Under the pieces are notes generated by a model. It ran no database searches. It was not told the origin of the DNA and saw only the letters and a list, made by a program, of their open reading frames with translations. Positions 1 to 6,607 of a stretch of 12,080 nt of DNA are shown piece by piece. Numbering within the stretch: the first letter of the stretch is position 1; every line of letters begins with the position of its first letter. Origin of the DNA: CAYFMH01 sp964344775. GTDB lineage: Bacteria > Patescibacteriota > Gracilibacteria > UBA4473. The translations under genes were made by a program, and so were the position numbers. Where the stretch lies: positions 1 to 12,080 of the forward strand of contig CAYFOO010000041.1 in assembly GCA_964344775.1 (NCBI GenBank). Direction: 5' to 3'.

Positions 1-449
1 GAACCCATGTTAGGTCTGATCTTGCTGGAGATGTTGATCGACTCTTCGCTGATGTGAAGATGAAAGGTACTGAAGGCGGAACGACAACAACAAGCACTAC
101 AGAAAAAATTGGTGGTGTAGATGTGACGATCAATAAACCAACAGAATACGAAGTCGGACAACTTGGAACATATGCTGGTAGGGCAGATAGAAAAGAAGAA
201 GTAGATAAAATTATAAAATCAATCGTCTCTGCAGAAGACATCGCAAAAGTTACTGATATAGACCTATTAACTGATAAAATAAAAGCTCGTCTCGATACTG
301 CTATTGAAGGCGATGCAAAAATCACAACTGATCAAATTAAAAAAGTTTTGAAGAGAATTAAGGATTCTGCTCCAGCTTCAACTGGGGGTAGTGCTCCACG
401 TGATGGAGGATCTGAAACTCCTCAAGACCCAACACAAGCACCTCGCTAA
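1..449 (+). CDS. C-terminal tail of VirB6/TrbL-like protein, copy 0 (5' end outside window)
   Basis: The frame is open from base 3, upstream of the GTG at 54, so this is the end of a gene that starts outside the window. About 149 residues are visible. They are hydrophilic and charged, with a Thr/Gly-rich stretch near residues 25-33, a predicted helical Lys/Asp/Glu-rich segment, and a Pro/Ser/Gly-rich end. The order (Thr/Gly stretch, variable segment, alternating hydrophobic/charged helices, low-complexity end) matches the tails of the two VirB6-like copies at 1626-2852 and 4057-5217, although sequence identity is low. Like them, it is followed at once by a TTGACT promoter and a MORN-repeat gene. 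I infer that it is the tail of the same family, possibly of the intact expressed copy. No membrane segment is visible here, so the family assignment rests on this comparison. Confidence 0.6.
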   Translation, partial: THVRSDLAGDVDRLFADVKMKGTEGGTTTTSTTEKIGGVDVTINKPTEYEVGQLGTYAGRADRKEEVDKIIKSIVSAEDIAKVTDIDLLTDKIKARLDTAIEGDAKITTDQIKKVLKRIKDSAPASTGGSAPRDGGSETPQDPTQAPR

Positions 450-455
450 AAAAAT

Positions 456-484
456 TTGACTATTTATCTCCAAAGTAATAAGAA
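456..484 (+). promoter_or_regulatory. predicted sigma70-type promoter of MORN gene 1
   Basis: TTGACT at 456-461 lies 6 bp after the preceding stop codon. A 17-bp spacer leads to TAAGAA at 479-484, a poor -10; ATAAGA with a 16-bp spacer is an alternative. The ATG at 511 follows within about 30 bp. The same TTGACT recurs in the same position before the other two MORN genes, which is the main support. Confidence 0.5.
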
Positions 485-510
485 AAAATAAATTTCTTAT
501 TATTCAAAAA

Positions 511-1434
511 ATGTCCAAATTTGAATCAGGAAAAAACCGAAACTTGGATTCTGCTCCAGTAATTTCTTCTCGAGTGAAACATGCCGTAGGAATCCTACTC
601 ACAACAGGACTAATCTTCTCGGCTTCTTCGGCCGTAGCCGGATGTATCTCCGGAGACTGTGAAAACGGAAGGGGAACAAAAACATGGGAGACTGGACATC
701 GCTACACAGGGCCCCATGAAAATGGCTTGAGAAAAGGATGCAACGGACAAATGGAGTACCCAAATGGAGATATGTATAAAGGTTGTTGGAAAGATGGCAA
801 ATGGGAAGGTTTTGGCAAGCTTGTTTATTCAAATGGAAGTATTTATGAAGGAAATTGGCATAACAATCAGCGTAAGGGTCACGGTAAACTAACCTTTGCC
901 GATGGTCGTATCTACGAAGGAGAATGGCAAGACGGTCAAATGCACGGACAAGGAACAGAATATTATCCCAACGGAAGCTACCATGTCGGTAATTGGTTCA
1001 AAGGAAAAAAAGATGGAAAAGTGAGATTTTTTGCTTACTCAGACGATGATACTGCAACTCTACAAAAATGGAGTAACGGTAAATACATCGGCTACTGGGA
1101 TGAAGATAATAATTTCATTACTGCAGAAGAAGCAAAACGAAGGCATGCAAAACAAGAAAGAGAAGTAGAAAGAATGAGGCAACAACGCAGAAGACAAAGA
1201 AGGGGGAATTCCTCTTCCTCTGACTCTCCATCCTCCCCCTCCGACCACTCCGTCAAACCTTGGAATAACCTGGGAGATAACTGCGGACTCTGCTATCCCA
1301 GCGGCAGAAGCCTTTGTGCTCATTGGGATAGTACCTCCGAACAGTATATGGCACAGGGAGGAGCTGGTCTCTATGGCACATCAGACAACTCTGCCTACGA
1401 AGCAGCACTAGATGCCTGCCAGAATTCACAATAA
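511..1434 (+). CDS. secreted MORN-repeat protein with C-terminal four-cysteine domain (MORN 1)
   Basis: The 307-residue protein has a basic N-region and a hydrophobic core (about residues 25-43) ending in AVAG before Cys45, so it should be exported. VAGC also fits a lipobox. However, the two paralogues keep the Cys-x-x-Gly...Cys pair (here Cys45 and Cys50) without a lipobox, so these cysteines more likely form a mature-protein motif. MORN-type repeats (YxxG-x-W followed by G-x-G and a YPNG-type turn) fill residues about 60-195, with four clear units. A basic Arg/Gln-rich linker (about 205-231) and a Ser/Pro spacer lead to a C-terminal domain with Cys258, 261, 269 and 303 and a Tyr-Glu-Ala-Ala-Leu segment, weakly like DUF4189. 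MORN repeats usually mediate membrane or protein contacts; the partner here is unknown. The ATG at 511 has no Shine-Dalgarno site, as in its paralogues. Confidence 0.85.
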   Translation: MSKFESGKNRNLDSAPVISSRVKHAVGILLTTGLIFSASSAVAGCISGDCENGRGTKTWETGHRYTGPHENGLRKGCNGQMEYPNGDMYKGCWKDGKWEGFGKLVYSNGSIYEGNWHNNQRKGHGKLTFADGRIYEGEWQDGQMHGQGTEYYPNGSYHVGNWFKGKKDGKVRFFAYSDDDTATLQKWSNGKYIGYWDEDNNFITAEEAKRRHAKQEREVERMRQQRRRQRRGNSSSSDSPSSPSDHSVKPWNNLGDNCGLCYPSGRSLCAHWDSTSEQYMAQGGAGLYGTSDNSAYEAALDACQNSQ

Positions 1435-1436
1435 TC

Positions 1437-2327
1437 TTTCAATTCCGAGTGCCCTCCCTCAGCAGTTTCAAGTTGTGATTTTTTTGCGATCCCGGGGCCC
1501 CCGGGCGGCGACCGATTAGGCGACGGCTGGGGAGAGGCGGAGGTTGCGGAGTACTGGAAGTCATCCCGAGCATTCGGGATTACTGGAGGTACGCAGCCAC
1601 CGACGACGAGATCACTCGGGTCCTCGTGCTCTGGCTCCTCATGATCGTATCTCCACTCATCGTCGCCGGAGGAATCATGGGATTCTCCGGAGGAGGCGAA
1701 GCCAAGATCGGTGAGCGACTCGTGACAAACCTGATTATGCCACTGAAAGTCGCCGCCGCATTTGCCCTCTCCTTCGTGATGGTAGCGGCCATGATGGACT
1801 TCAATCCCGAGACCGGCGTCGACTTCATCGAGATCGGAGGCGGTGGACTCAGCCAGTTCGGTGTCTCCAGCCTCTACGGCCTCATGTGGAAAGTCGCCAC
1901 CGTCGTGATCTTTTGGCAGGCCGCGTTTTGGGCGATTTCTGGATCAGAAGCCAGCTTCATTACTGATAAAATCAAATCCGGTGGACAAGCTGTCGGTAAA
2001 TACGCCGCCACTTTTGCCGCTGATCAAGTTCCATTGCCGCTTGGAAAAGGACAAGGACTTACATTGGCAAATATCGGAAGTTTACCGAGAATCCCTGGAG
2101 AAATGCTAGATAGAAAAATGAGAACCAATATGGATGAATTTAAAAAAGCAAACTTCCCGGAGGCTTTTGGGGGAAGAGCTGCCATTGAAGCTCAAGGCCG
2201 GCTATCTGAAACTATGGGGAGCATGAAGGGCCGAGAACTCAACACAGATTTGGCCACCAAACTGGCTCAAGCGATCAAAAAAGAAGGTCTGGGGGCTATC
2301 AATACTCGTGACTCAGCTCAAGCAGAA
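1437..2327 (+). repeat. near-identical cassette block, copy 1
   Basis: Starting 3 bp after the MORN 1 stop, this DNA matches the block beginning at 3651 (offset 2214 bp) with a few substitutions in the first 40 bp, then almost none up to position 1783. After the element B site it resumes at 1794 (offset 2326) and stays near-identical to 2327, where similarity to copy 2 ends abruptly inside a codon run. It holds element A and VirB6-like residues 1-234. The first part is much richer in G+C than the flanking modules. Confidence 0.9.
1479..1610 (+). repeat. hairpin-rich element A, copy 1
   Basis: About 132 bp directly after GTGA. It contains seven T, a GC-palindromic stretch near 1491-1505, GGGGAGAGG at 1529-1537, and a long imperfect hairpin. 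In the hairpin, 1542-1548 pairs with 1592-1598, TAC 1552-1554 with GTA 1589-1591, AGT 1559-1561 with ACT 1582-1584, and TCCCGA 1564-1569 with TCGGGA 1574-1579 around a GCAT loop. Purine-rich internal loops (TGGA opposite GGAG) separate the helices. The element ends in GACGACGAG. The stacked helices with symmetric loops suggest a structured RNA, or a mobile-element remnant. The frame of the downstream VirB6-like gene is also open through it without a standard start codon, so a coding contribution is not excluded. Identity unknown. Confidence 0.6.
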
Positions 2328-2852
2328 ATATTCAAAAAATTGGAAGGAAAAGCTGGATTCACTTTTGCTGAATTTGAAAGAGCTGATGCGGGTAGAAGAA
2401 AAGAAATGTTAAAAGGAGCTCTGGGAACGTTTAGTCCTGATGCTGCAAACATTATTGGAAAGGCAGAGACTGGCACTGGGACAACTGCCGAAAACGAAGA
2501 AGGCGAAAATAAAATTATCACTGCTGGAGTAGAAGGACATATCCGATATGATCACAATGTCACCATGACCAATGCTGAAAATATCGTTGCCGCCAACGAA
2601 GCTGCTGACCTAAAAGTGTTTTTGGAAAATGCGGGCCTCACAAAAGAAGAACTCGCAAAAGTTGAAAATATAAAAGCAGAAGGAGGCCTCTTGAAATCTC
2701 TGCAGGACGATCTGAAAGAAAAACGAGATGGAAGAGATCTTAGTGCAAGAGAAAAAAATAAACTAAAAACACAACTGGAAGAATTGGTAAATCAAGCGAG
2801 GGCTGGAGCAAGTTCTGATGAAGGGGGTGGAGAAGAAGGAGTTGGAGGGTAA
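1626..2852 (+). CDS. 5'-truncated VirB6/TrbL-like membrane protein, copy 1
   Basis: From the GTG the frame gives 408 residues. There are three hydrophobic segments at about 1-20, 33-56 and 78-104, a glycine-rich GGGGLSQFG loop between the second and third, then a soluble tail. Polytopic segments followed by a long hydrophilic C-terminus fit VirB6/TrbL, the inner-membrane channel component of type IV secretion systems. This is judged by layout only, and such proteins normally have more membrane segments, so the N-terminus is missing. Residues 1-234 are shared with copy 2; 235-408 are diverged. No Shine-Dalgarno site precedes the GTG, and the frame runs back into element A to a TGA at 1476. It may be a silent cassette rather than an expressed gene. 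Codon composition shifts from GC-rich to AT-rich around residues 105-130. Confidence 0.6.
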   Translation: MLWLLMIVSPLIVAGGIMGFSGGGEAKIGERLVTNLIMPLKVAAAFALSFVMVAAMMDFNPETGVDFIEIGGGGLSQFGVSSLYGLMWKVATVVIFWQAAFWAISGSEASFITDKIKSGGQAVGKYAATFAADQVPLPLGKGQGLTLANIGSLPRIPGEMLDRKMRTNMDEFKKANFPEAFGGRAAIEAQGRLSETMGSMKGRELNTDLATKLAQAIKKEGLGAINTRDSAQAEIFKKLEGKAGFTFAEFERADAGRRKEMLKGALGTFSPDAANIIGKAETGTGTTAENEEGENKIITAGVEGHIRYDHNVTMTNAENIVAANEAADLKVFLENAGLTKEELAKVENIKAEGGLLKSLQDDLKEKRDGRDLSAREKNKLKTQLEELVNQARAGASSDEGGGEEGVGG

Positions 2853-2867
2853 AAAGCAAAAAAAACT

Positions 2868-2896
2868 TTGACTGTAGATTTGTTTTGCAATATATA
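2868..2896 (+). promoter_or_regulatory. predicted sigma70-type promoter of MORN gene 2
   Basis: TTGACT at 2868-2873, an exact 17-bp spacer, then TATATA at 2891-2896: the best of the three promoters. It overlaps the possible TTG start at 2885, which argues for translation from the ATG at 2936 instead. It lies 15 bp after the stop of the VirB6-like copy. Confidence 0.65.
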
Positions 2897-2935
2897 CAAG
2901 AATACATTTTTGTAAATATATTTTTATTAAAGTTT

Positions 2936-3649
2936 ATGGAAGTTTTTCGTACAAAAATTGAAAAAAGTTATTTAATTAGAACTTTTAGAGGCCTATCTTT
3001 TGCTGTAATTTGTGGTGCTACCATAATATCCCCAACAAAAGACTCTATCGCTAAAATTATAAACAAAGAGTGTATCAGTGGACAATGTGTTGATGGAGAA
3101 GGAACTAAAAGATATGTAACTAATAAAGGAGATATTTATGAACTTAAAAGTAAATGGGATAATCAAGGAAAAGCCCATGATTGTGAAACCACTCTTCGCA
3201 AAAATGACATATTGTCGTATAAAGGGCCTTATTGGCATGGCAAACAAGACACTCGTGATTGTCCAAATCCTGGGATCACCCATTATTCAGATGGATCAAT
3301 ATACAAAGGAGGTAGAAGAAAAGGAAAAAAACATGGCACAGGATGGCATTATCTCTCCCCCAATGATACTCTCCCCGCCCACCAAAGATGGGACATGGGA
3401 GAATACAAAGGACTAATCCCTGATCCAAAACCAACCCGCCGTTCAAGCTCTCCTCGCTCATCCTCCTGCTCCGTCCAAGACATCTCCCCCTCTAGTGGCG
3501 GCAAATGCGGTACCTGTGCTGGTGGAAGCTACCCCGGCGAGACCGTCTGTGCTACCTACTACTCAGGTGGCTGGAACACCGTAGGTGGATATGGCGGACA
3601 TGCCACCGACTACTGGGAAGCCCTCAATAACGCCTGTTGTCGTCGATAA
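2936..3649 (+). CDS. secreted MORN-like protein with C-terminal four-cysteine domain (MORN 2)
   Basis: I chose the ATG at 2936 (237 residues) because the promoter overlaps the longer TTG-start version at 2885. The N-terminus has a basic stretch and a hydrophobic core at about residues 19-32, probably a signal peptide or anchor, then a Cys46/Cys51 motif (ECISGQCVDGEGT) shared with MORN 1. Only about two recognisable MORN units remain (about residues 94-131); the rest is degenerate and carries extra cysteines (83 and 109). A Ser/Arg/Pro linker precedes the C-terminal domain with Cys191, 194, 205 and 234-235 and the segment ATDYWEALNNACC. From base 3462 the gene is nearly identical to MORN 3, while the N-terminal part is strongly diverged. 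That identical part is GC-rich, the rest AT-rich. The function is unknown; export and a paired role with the upstream VirB6-like tail are inferred. Confidence 0.8.
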   Translation: MEVFRTKIEKSYLIRTFRGLSFAVICGATIISPTKDSIAKIINKECISGQCVDGEGTKRYVTNKGDIYELKSKWDNQGKAHDCETTLRKNDILSYKGPYWHGKQDTRDCPNPGITHYSDGSIYKGGRRKGKKHGTGWHYLSPNDTLPAHQRWDMGEYKGLIPDPKPTRRSSSPRSSSCSVQDISPSSGGKCGTCAGGSYPGETVCATYYSGGWNTVGGYGGHATDYWEALNNACCRR

Positions 3650-3692
3650 TTTTCAATTCCGATCACCCACCCTCAGCAATTTCAAGTTGTGA

Positions 3693-3824
3693 TTTTTTTG
3701 CGATCCCGGGGCCCCCGGGCGGCGACCGATTAGGCGACGGCTGGGGAGAGGCGGAGGTTGCGGAGTACTGGAAGTCATCCCGAGCATTCGGGATTACTGG
3801 AGGTACGCAGCCACCGACGACGAG
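3693..3824 (+). repeat. hairpin-rich element A, copy 2
   Basis: I find no difference from the copy at 1479-1610, including the T tract, GGGGAGAGG and the paired arms of the long hairpin. It lies between the MORN 2 stop and the VirB6-like segment and again follows GTGA. Confidence 0.6.
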
Positions 3825-3839
3825 ATCACTCGGGTCCTC

Positions 3840-4119
3840 GTGCTCTGGCTCCTCATGATCGTATCTCCACTCATCGTCGCCGGAGGAATCATGGGATTCT
3901 CCGGAGGAGGCGAAGCCAAGATCGGTGAGCGACTCGTGACAAACCTGATTATGCCACTGAAAGTCGCCGCCGCATTTGCCCTCTCCTTCGTGATGGTCTT
4001 TTTTTGGGGCCCCCGAGAAACCGGAGTGATAACGGAGGTTTTTTGGGGAGAGGACGATGGACGGAGACAATGTAGTCCCGATGCATCGGGACGGAATAGG
4101 CGTAGTCCACGAGGACGAG
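3840..4119 (+). pseudogene. VirB6/TrbL-like copy 2, membrane-segment part broken by element B
   Basis: From the GTG at 3840 the first 52 codons repeat copy 1 (two hydrophobic segments). Element B then replaces 10 bp with 122 bp, a net gain of 112 bp that shifts the frame. The upstream frame then continues out of register to 4292, giving an Arg-rich product with no family resemblance. The correct frame for the third membrane segment and tail resumes at 4120 within the gene at 4057-5217. This part is probably not functional as a continuous protein with its tail. Confidence 0.75.
3998..4119 (+). repeat. structured insertion element B, copy 1
   Basis: This 122-bp element replaces the 10 bp present at 1784-1793 in copy 1. 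It opens with C and seven T, then GGGG. A 12-bp helix follows: CCCCGAGAAACC (4011-4022) with GGTTTTTTGGGG (4037-4048), including G-U pairs. GGGGAGAGG comes next, then a long hairpin: TGGAC 4058-4062 with GTCCA 4105-4109, and GTCCCGA 4075-4081 with TCGGGAC 4086-4092. It ends in GAGGACGAG. The order (T tract, GGGGCCCCCG, ACCG, ACGG, TGGGGAGAGG, long arm with a TCCCGA stem, final GACGAG) parallels element A, so A and B look like diverged members of one family, probably structured RNAs or non-autonomous mobile elements. Confidence 0.7.
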
Positions 4120-5217
4120 ATGGATTTCAATCCCGAGACCGGCGTCGACTTCATCGAGATCGGAGGCGGTGGACTCAGCCAGTTCGGTGTCTCCAGCCTC
4201 TACGGCCTCATGTGGAAAGTCGCCACCGTCGTGATCTTTTGGCAGGCCGCGTTTTGGGCGATTTCTGGATCAGAAGCCAGCTTCATTACTGATAAAATCA
4301 AATCCGGTGGACAAGCTGTCGGTAAATACGCCGCCACTTTTGCCGCTGATCAAGTTCCATTGCCGCTTGGAAAAGGACAAGGACTTACATTGGCAAATAT
4401 CGGAAGTTTACCGAGAATCCCTGGAGAAATGCTAGATAGAAAAATGAGAACCAATATGGATGAATTTAAAAAAGCAAACTTCCCGGAGGCTTTTGGGGGA
4501 AGAGCTGCCATTGAAGCTCAAGGCCGGCTATCTGAAACTATGGGGAGCATGAAGGGCCGAGAACTCAACACAGATTTGGCCACCAAACTGGCTCAAGCGA
4601 TCAAAAAAGAAGGTCTGGGGGCTATCAATACTCGTGACTCAGCTCAAGCAGAAGTTTATAAAAAATTAGGGATTCTCGAAAAATTACAAGGAGCTACTAC
4701 TCCGGAACAACAAAGAGATATCTTACAAAAAGCTCTTAAAGACAAAGATCATCATGGAGCCGCAGATATTATTGGGAAGGCGGAGAAGACGGGCACTGGA
4801 ACAACTGATGCAAGTACAACCGAAGAAAGACGTACTGTTCATGTAGGTCTCACAACGGAAGGAGCTACTATTAATTATTCTCAAAAATTAGCCAAAGAAA
4901 ATTCTGATGTTATTGCAAAAGCTGCAACACCAGATGCTCTCAAAAAACGACTGGGAGAAATTGGGCTTGGGGAAGATGAACTCAAAAAAGTAGATGCAAG
5001 TAAGCTAGATCAAAACAACAGTCTTCTCAAAATGCTCGTATCTGATTTGAAAAAAGCTGGAGAAACTGTGGATGAAGAGGCTCTCAAGAAAAATTTGGAA
5101 AAAGTTATAAAAGATGCTCAAAAAACTAAGCCTAGTACTGCCTCTGGTGGAGGTGGTGGATCTGGCAGTGGATCAGGAAGTGGAACAGGTAGAGGGCGTA
5201 TTTCGGACGGAGATTAA
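4057..5217 (+). CDS. VirB6/TrbL-like copy 2, C-terminal fragment starting inside element B
   Basis: The ATG at 4057 lies in element B, with GGGGAG six bases upstream as a plausible ribosome binding site. The first 21 residues come from the element. From Met22 the protein follows copy 1 from its Met57: glycine-rich loop, one hydrophobic segment (about 43-69) and the proximal tail. Identity with copy 1 ends at about residue 199. The distal tail (200-386) is diverged but keeps the layout: IIGKAE, a Thr/Gly stretch, repeated Leu/Lys/Glu helices, then a low-complexity Gly/Ser end (about 361-380) not seen in the other copies. It lacks the first two membrane segments of copy 1. Whether it is translated is unknown. 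A TTGACT promoter for the next gene begins on the base after its stop. Confidence 0.55.
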   Translation: MDGDNVVPMHRDGIGVVHEDEMDFNPETGVDFIEIGGGGLSQFGVSSLYGLMWKVATVVIFWQAAFWAISGSEASFITDKIKSGGQAVGKYAATFAADQVPLPLGKGQGLTLANIGSLPRIPGEMLDRKMRTNMDEFKKANFPEAFGGRAAIEAQGRLSETMGSMKGRELNTDLATKLAQAIKKEGLGAINTRDSAQAEVYKKLGILEKLQGATTPEQQRDILQKALKDKDHHGAADIIGKAEKTGTGTTDASTTEERRTVHVGLTTEGATINYSQKLAKENSDVIAKAATPDALKKRLGEIGLGEDELKKVDASKLDQNNSLLKMLVSDLKKAGETVDEEALKKNLEKVIKDAQKTKPSTASGGGGGSGSGSGSGTGRGRISDGD

Positions 5218-5246
5218 TTGACTATTTTAAAAAAATAATTATAAGG
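5218..5246 (+). promoter_or_regulatory. predicted sigma70-type promoter of MORN gene 3
   Basis: TTGACT at 5218-5223 abuts the preceding stop codon. TATAAG at 5240-5245 (16-bp spacer) or ATAAGG at 5241-5246 (17-bp) serves as -10. The ATG at 5281 lies 35 bp further on in very AT-rich DNA. Confidence 0.55.
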
Positions 5247-5280
5247 GTTGTAATTTTATAATTATTTTAATTTTTTAAAT

Positions 5281-6189
5281 ATGCTTGAATTATTCAATGA
5301 AAAAAAGGACATAACACCAATAGAAAAAAGACATAAAAAAAGTAAAATCAGAAGTTTACAATTAAGAAAATTAGGACAAGTATCATTAATACTTTTTGTA
5401 TCAGCTTTTGCAGCCGATACTGCAGATGCTATTGAAAAAAAAAGAGAATGTATTGAAGGAGAACCAGGAGCAAATGGTAGATGTGTGAGTGGGTATGGAG
5501 TAATGAAAACTACTAGTGGAACTAATACTTATTTGTATCAAGGGGGTTTTGACAATTCTGGAAACCGACATGATTGCGACACAAAAACTACAAAAAATGG
5601 AAATCCATTCTATGAAGGGCCTTTTCTGTATGACAAAAAAGATACTAGTAACTGTCCTGATACAGAAGGCGTTTTTCATGCTCACGATGGAGGAAAATAT
5701 GTTGGAAAATGGGAAAATGGTCTTCCTAACGGACAAGGTATAGAATATTTTCCTAACGGAGGTAGATATGAGGGAAAATTTAAAGATGGCTTCGCACACG
5801 GCCAAGGAACAGAATATTATCCGGATGGTTATCGCTACACTGGTCCCTGGTACAAAGGTAAAAAACATGGAAAAGGAGTTCGCACATCTCCTGATGGCAT
5901 TGAAAGTTGCCAAAAATGGGAACATGGGGAATTTATAACCAGTGACAGCTGCGTCGCTTCTCTTGTTCCTACTATTTCCTCTCGTCCTTCCACTAGCTCC
6001 ACCTCCTGCTCCGTCCAAGACATCTCCCCCTCTAGTGACGGCAAATGCGGCACCTGCTCCGGTGGAAGCTACCCCGGCGAGACCGTCTGTGCTACCTACT
6101 ACTCAGGTGGCTGGAACACCGTAGGTGGATATGGCGGACATGCCACCGACTACTGGGAAGCCCTCAATAACGCCTGTTGTCGTCGATAA
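5281..6189 (+). CDS. secreted MORN-repeat protein with C-terminal four-cysteine domain (MORN 3)
   Basis: 302 residues. A long Lys/Arg-rich N-region (1-31) precedes a hydrophobic core (about 32-45) and Ala-rich sites that fit signal peptidase I cleavage (SAFA or TADA). The mature start has Cys57 and Cys68, matching the Cys pair of the paralogues. About four MORN units follow (about 137-205), with YxGxW and NGxGxEYFPNG-type turns, after a more degenerate region with Cys99 and Cys125. A Ser/Thr/Pro linker leads to the C-terminal domain from residue 241 (Cys256, 259, 270 and 299-300), almost the same as in MORN 2. Residues 100-126 also resemble the matching part of MORN 2 (yEGP/yKGP, KKDTSNCP/KQDTRDCP), so the two are closer to each other than to MORN 1. 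The start was chosen because it is the first ATG after the promoter; there is no Shine-Dalgarno site. Confidence 0.85.
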   Translation: MLELFNEKKDITPIEKRHKKSKIRSLQLRKLGQVSLILFVSAFAADTADAIEKKRECIEGEPGANGRCVSGYGVMKTTSGTNTYLYQGGFDNSGNRHDCDTKTTKNGNPFYEGPFLYDKKDTSNCPDTEGVFHAHDGGKYVGKWENGLPNGQGIEYFPNGGRYEGKFKDGFAHGQGTEYYPDGYRYTGPWYKGKKHGKGVRTSPDGIESCQKWEHGEFITSDSCVASLVPTISSRPSTSSTSCSVQDISPSSDGKCGTCSGGSYPGETVCATYYSGGWNTVGGYGGHATDYWEALNNACCRR

Positions 6190-6597
6190 TTTTCAATTCC
6201 GATCACCCACCCTCAGCAATTTCAAGTTGTGATTTTTTTGCGATCCCGGGGCCCCCGGGCGGCGACCGATTAGGCGACGGCTGGGGAGAGGCGGAGGTTG
6301 CGGAGTACTGGAAGTCATCCCGAGCATTCGGGATTACTGGAGGTACGCAGCCACCGACGACGAGATCACTCGGGTCCTCGTGCTCTGGCTCCTCATGATC
6401 GTATCTCCACTCATCGTCGCCGGAGGAATCATGGGATTCTCCGGAGGAGGCGAAGCCAAGATCGGTGAGCGACTCGTGACAAACCTGATTATGCCACTGA
6501 AAGTCGCCGCCGCATTTGCCCTCTCCTTCGTGATGGTCTTTTTTTGGGGCCCCCGAGAAACCGGAGTGATAACGGAGGTTTTTTGGGGAGAGGACGA
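6002..6597 (+). repeat. near-identical cassette block, copy 3 (truncated)
   Basis: Matches 3462-4057 at a constant offset of 2540 bp, covering the MORN 3 C-terminal domain, element A, the start of the VirB6-like segment and the first half of element B. Similarity stops where the distal hairpin of element B begins. The rest of the VirB6-like gene is absent. Confidence 0.9.
6233..6364 (+). repeat. hairpin-rich element A, copy 3
   Basis: I find no difference from the copies at 1479-1610 and 3693-3824. The three copies sit at offsets of 2214 and 2540 bp, always between a MORN gene stop and a VirB6-like segment. Confidence 0.6.
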
Positions 6598-6607
6598 ACA
6601 GACGTAA
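6380..6607 (+). pseudogene. VirB6/TrbL-like copy 3, stub
   Basis: From the GTG the frame repeats the first 52 codons of copies 1 and 2 (two hydrophobic segments). It then enters element B and stops at 6605-6607. The third membrane segment, tail and following MORN gene are missing, so the array ends here. No ribosome binding site is visible. It is a remnant of duplication rather than a gene. Confidence 0.8.

Larger units (their letters stand above)
3462..4653 (+). repeat. near-identical cassette block, copy 2
   Basis: The block begins inside MORN 2 at 3462, where near-identity to 6002 onward (offset 2540 bp) starts. It continues through the MORN 2 stop, element A and the VirB6-like membrane segments. 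Identity with copy 3 ends at 4057, inside element B. Identity with copy 1 resumes at 4120 and ends at 4653. About five or six substitutions separate copies 2 and 3, all in the first 60 bp or so. Confidence 0.9.

Noticed and set aside
1479..1485. T tract of element A as an intrinsic terminator of the MORN genes
   Set aside because: No stem-loop precedes the seven T on the + strand; the strong hairpins lie downstream of it.
3637..3858. Plus-strand frame repeated identically at 6177-6398
   Set aside because: It spans the MORN stop, element A and the VirB6 start in another frame. The repetition reflects the duplicated DNA, not a conserved small protein.
3998..4119. Element B as a group I or group II intron or a hammerhead ribozyme
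   Set aside because: I see no domain V-like hairpin, no G-binding-site motif and no CUGAUGA...GAAA core, and it is very short. Removing it would also leave 10 bases of the target missing.
3663..4154. Minus-strand open frame of 163 codons
   Set aside because: It is antisense to the repeated block, has no ribosome binding site or family resemblance, and opens because of the skewed codon composition of that block.
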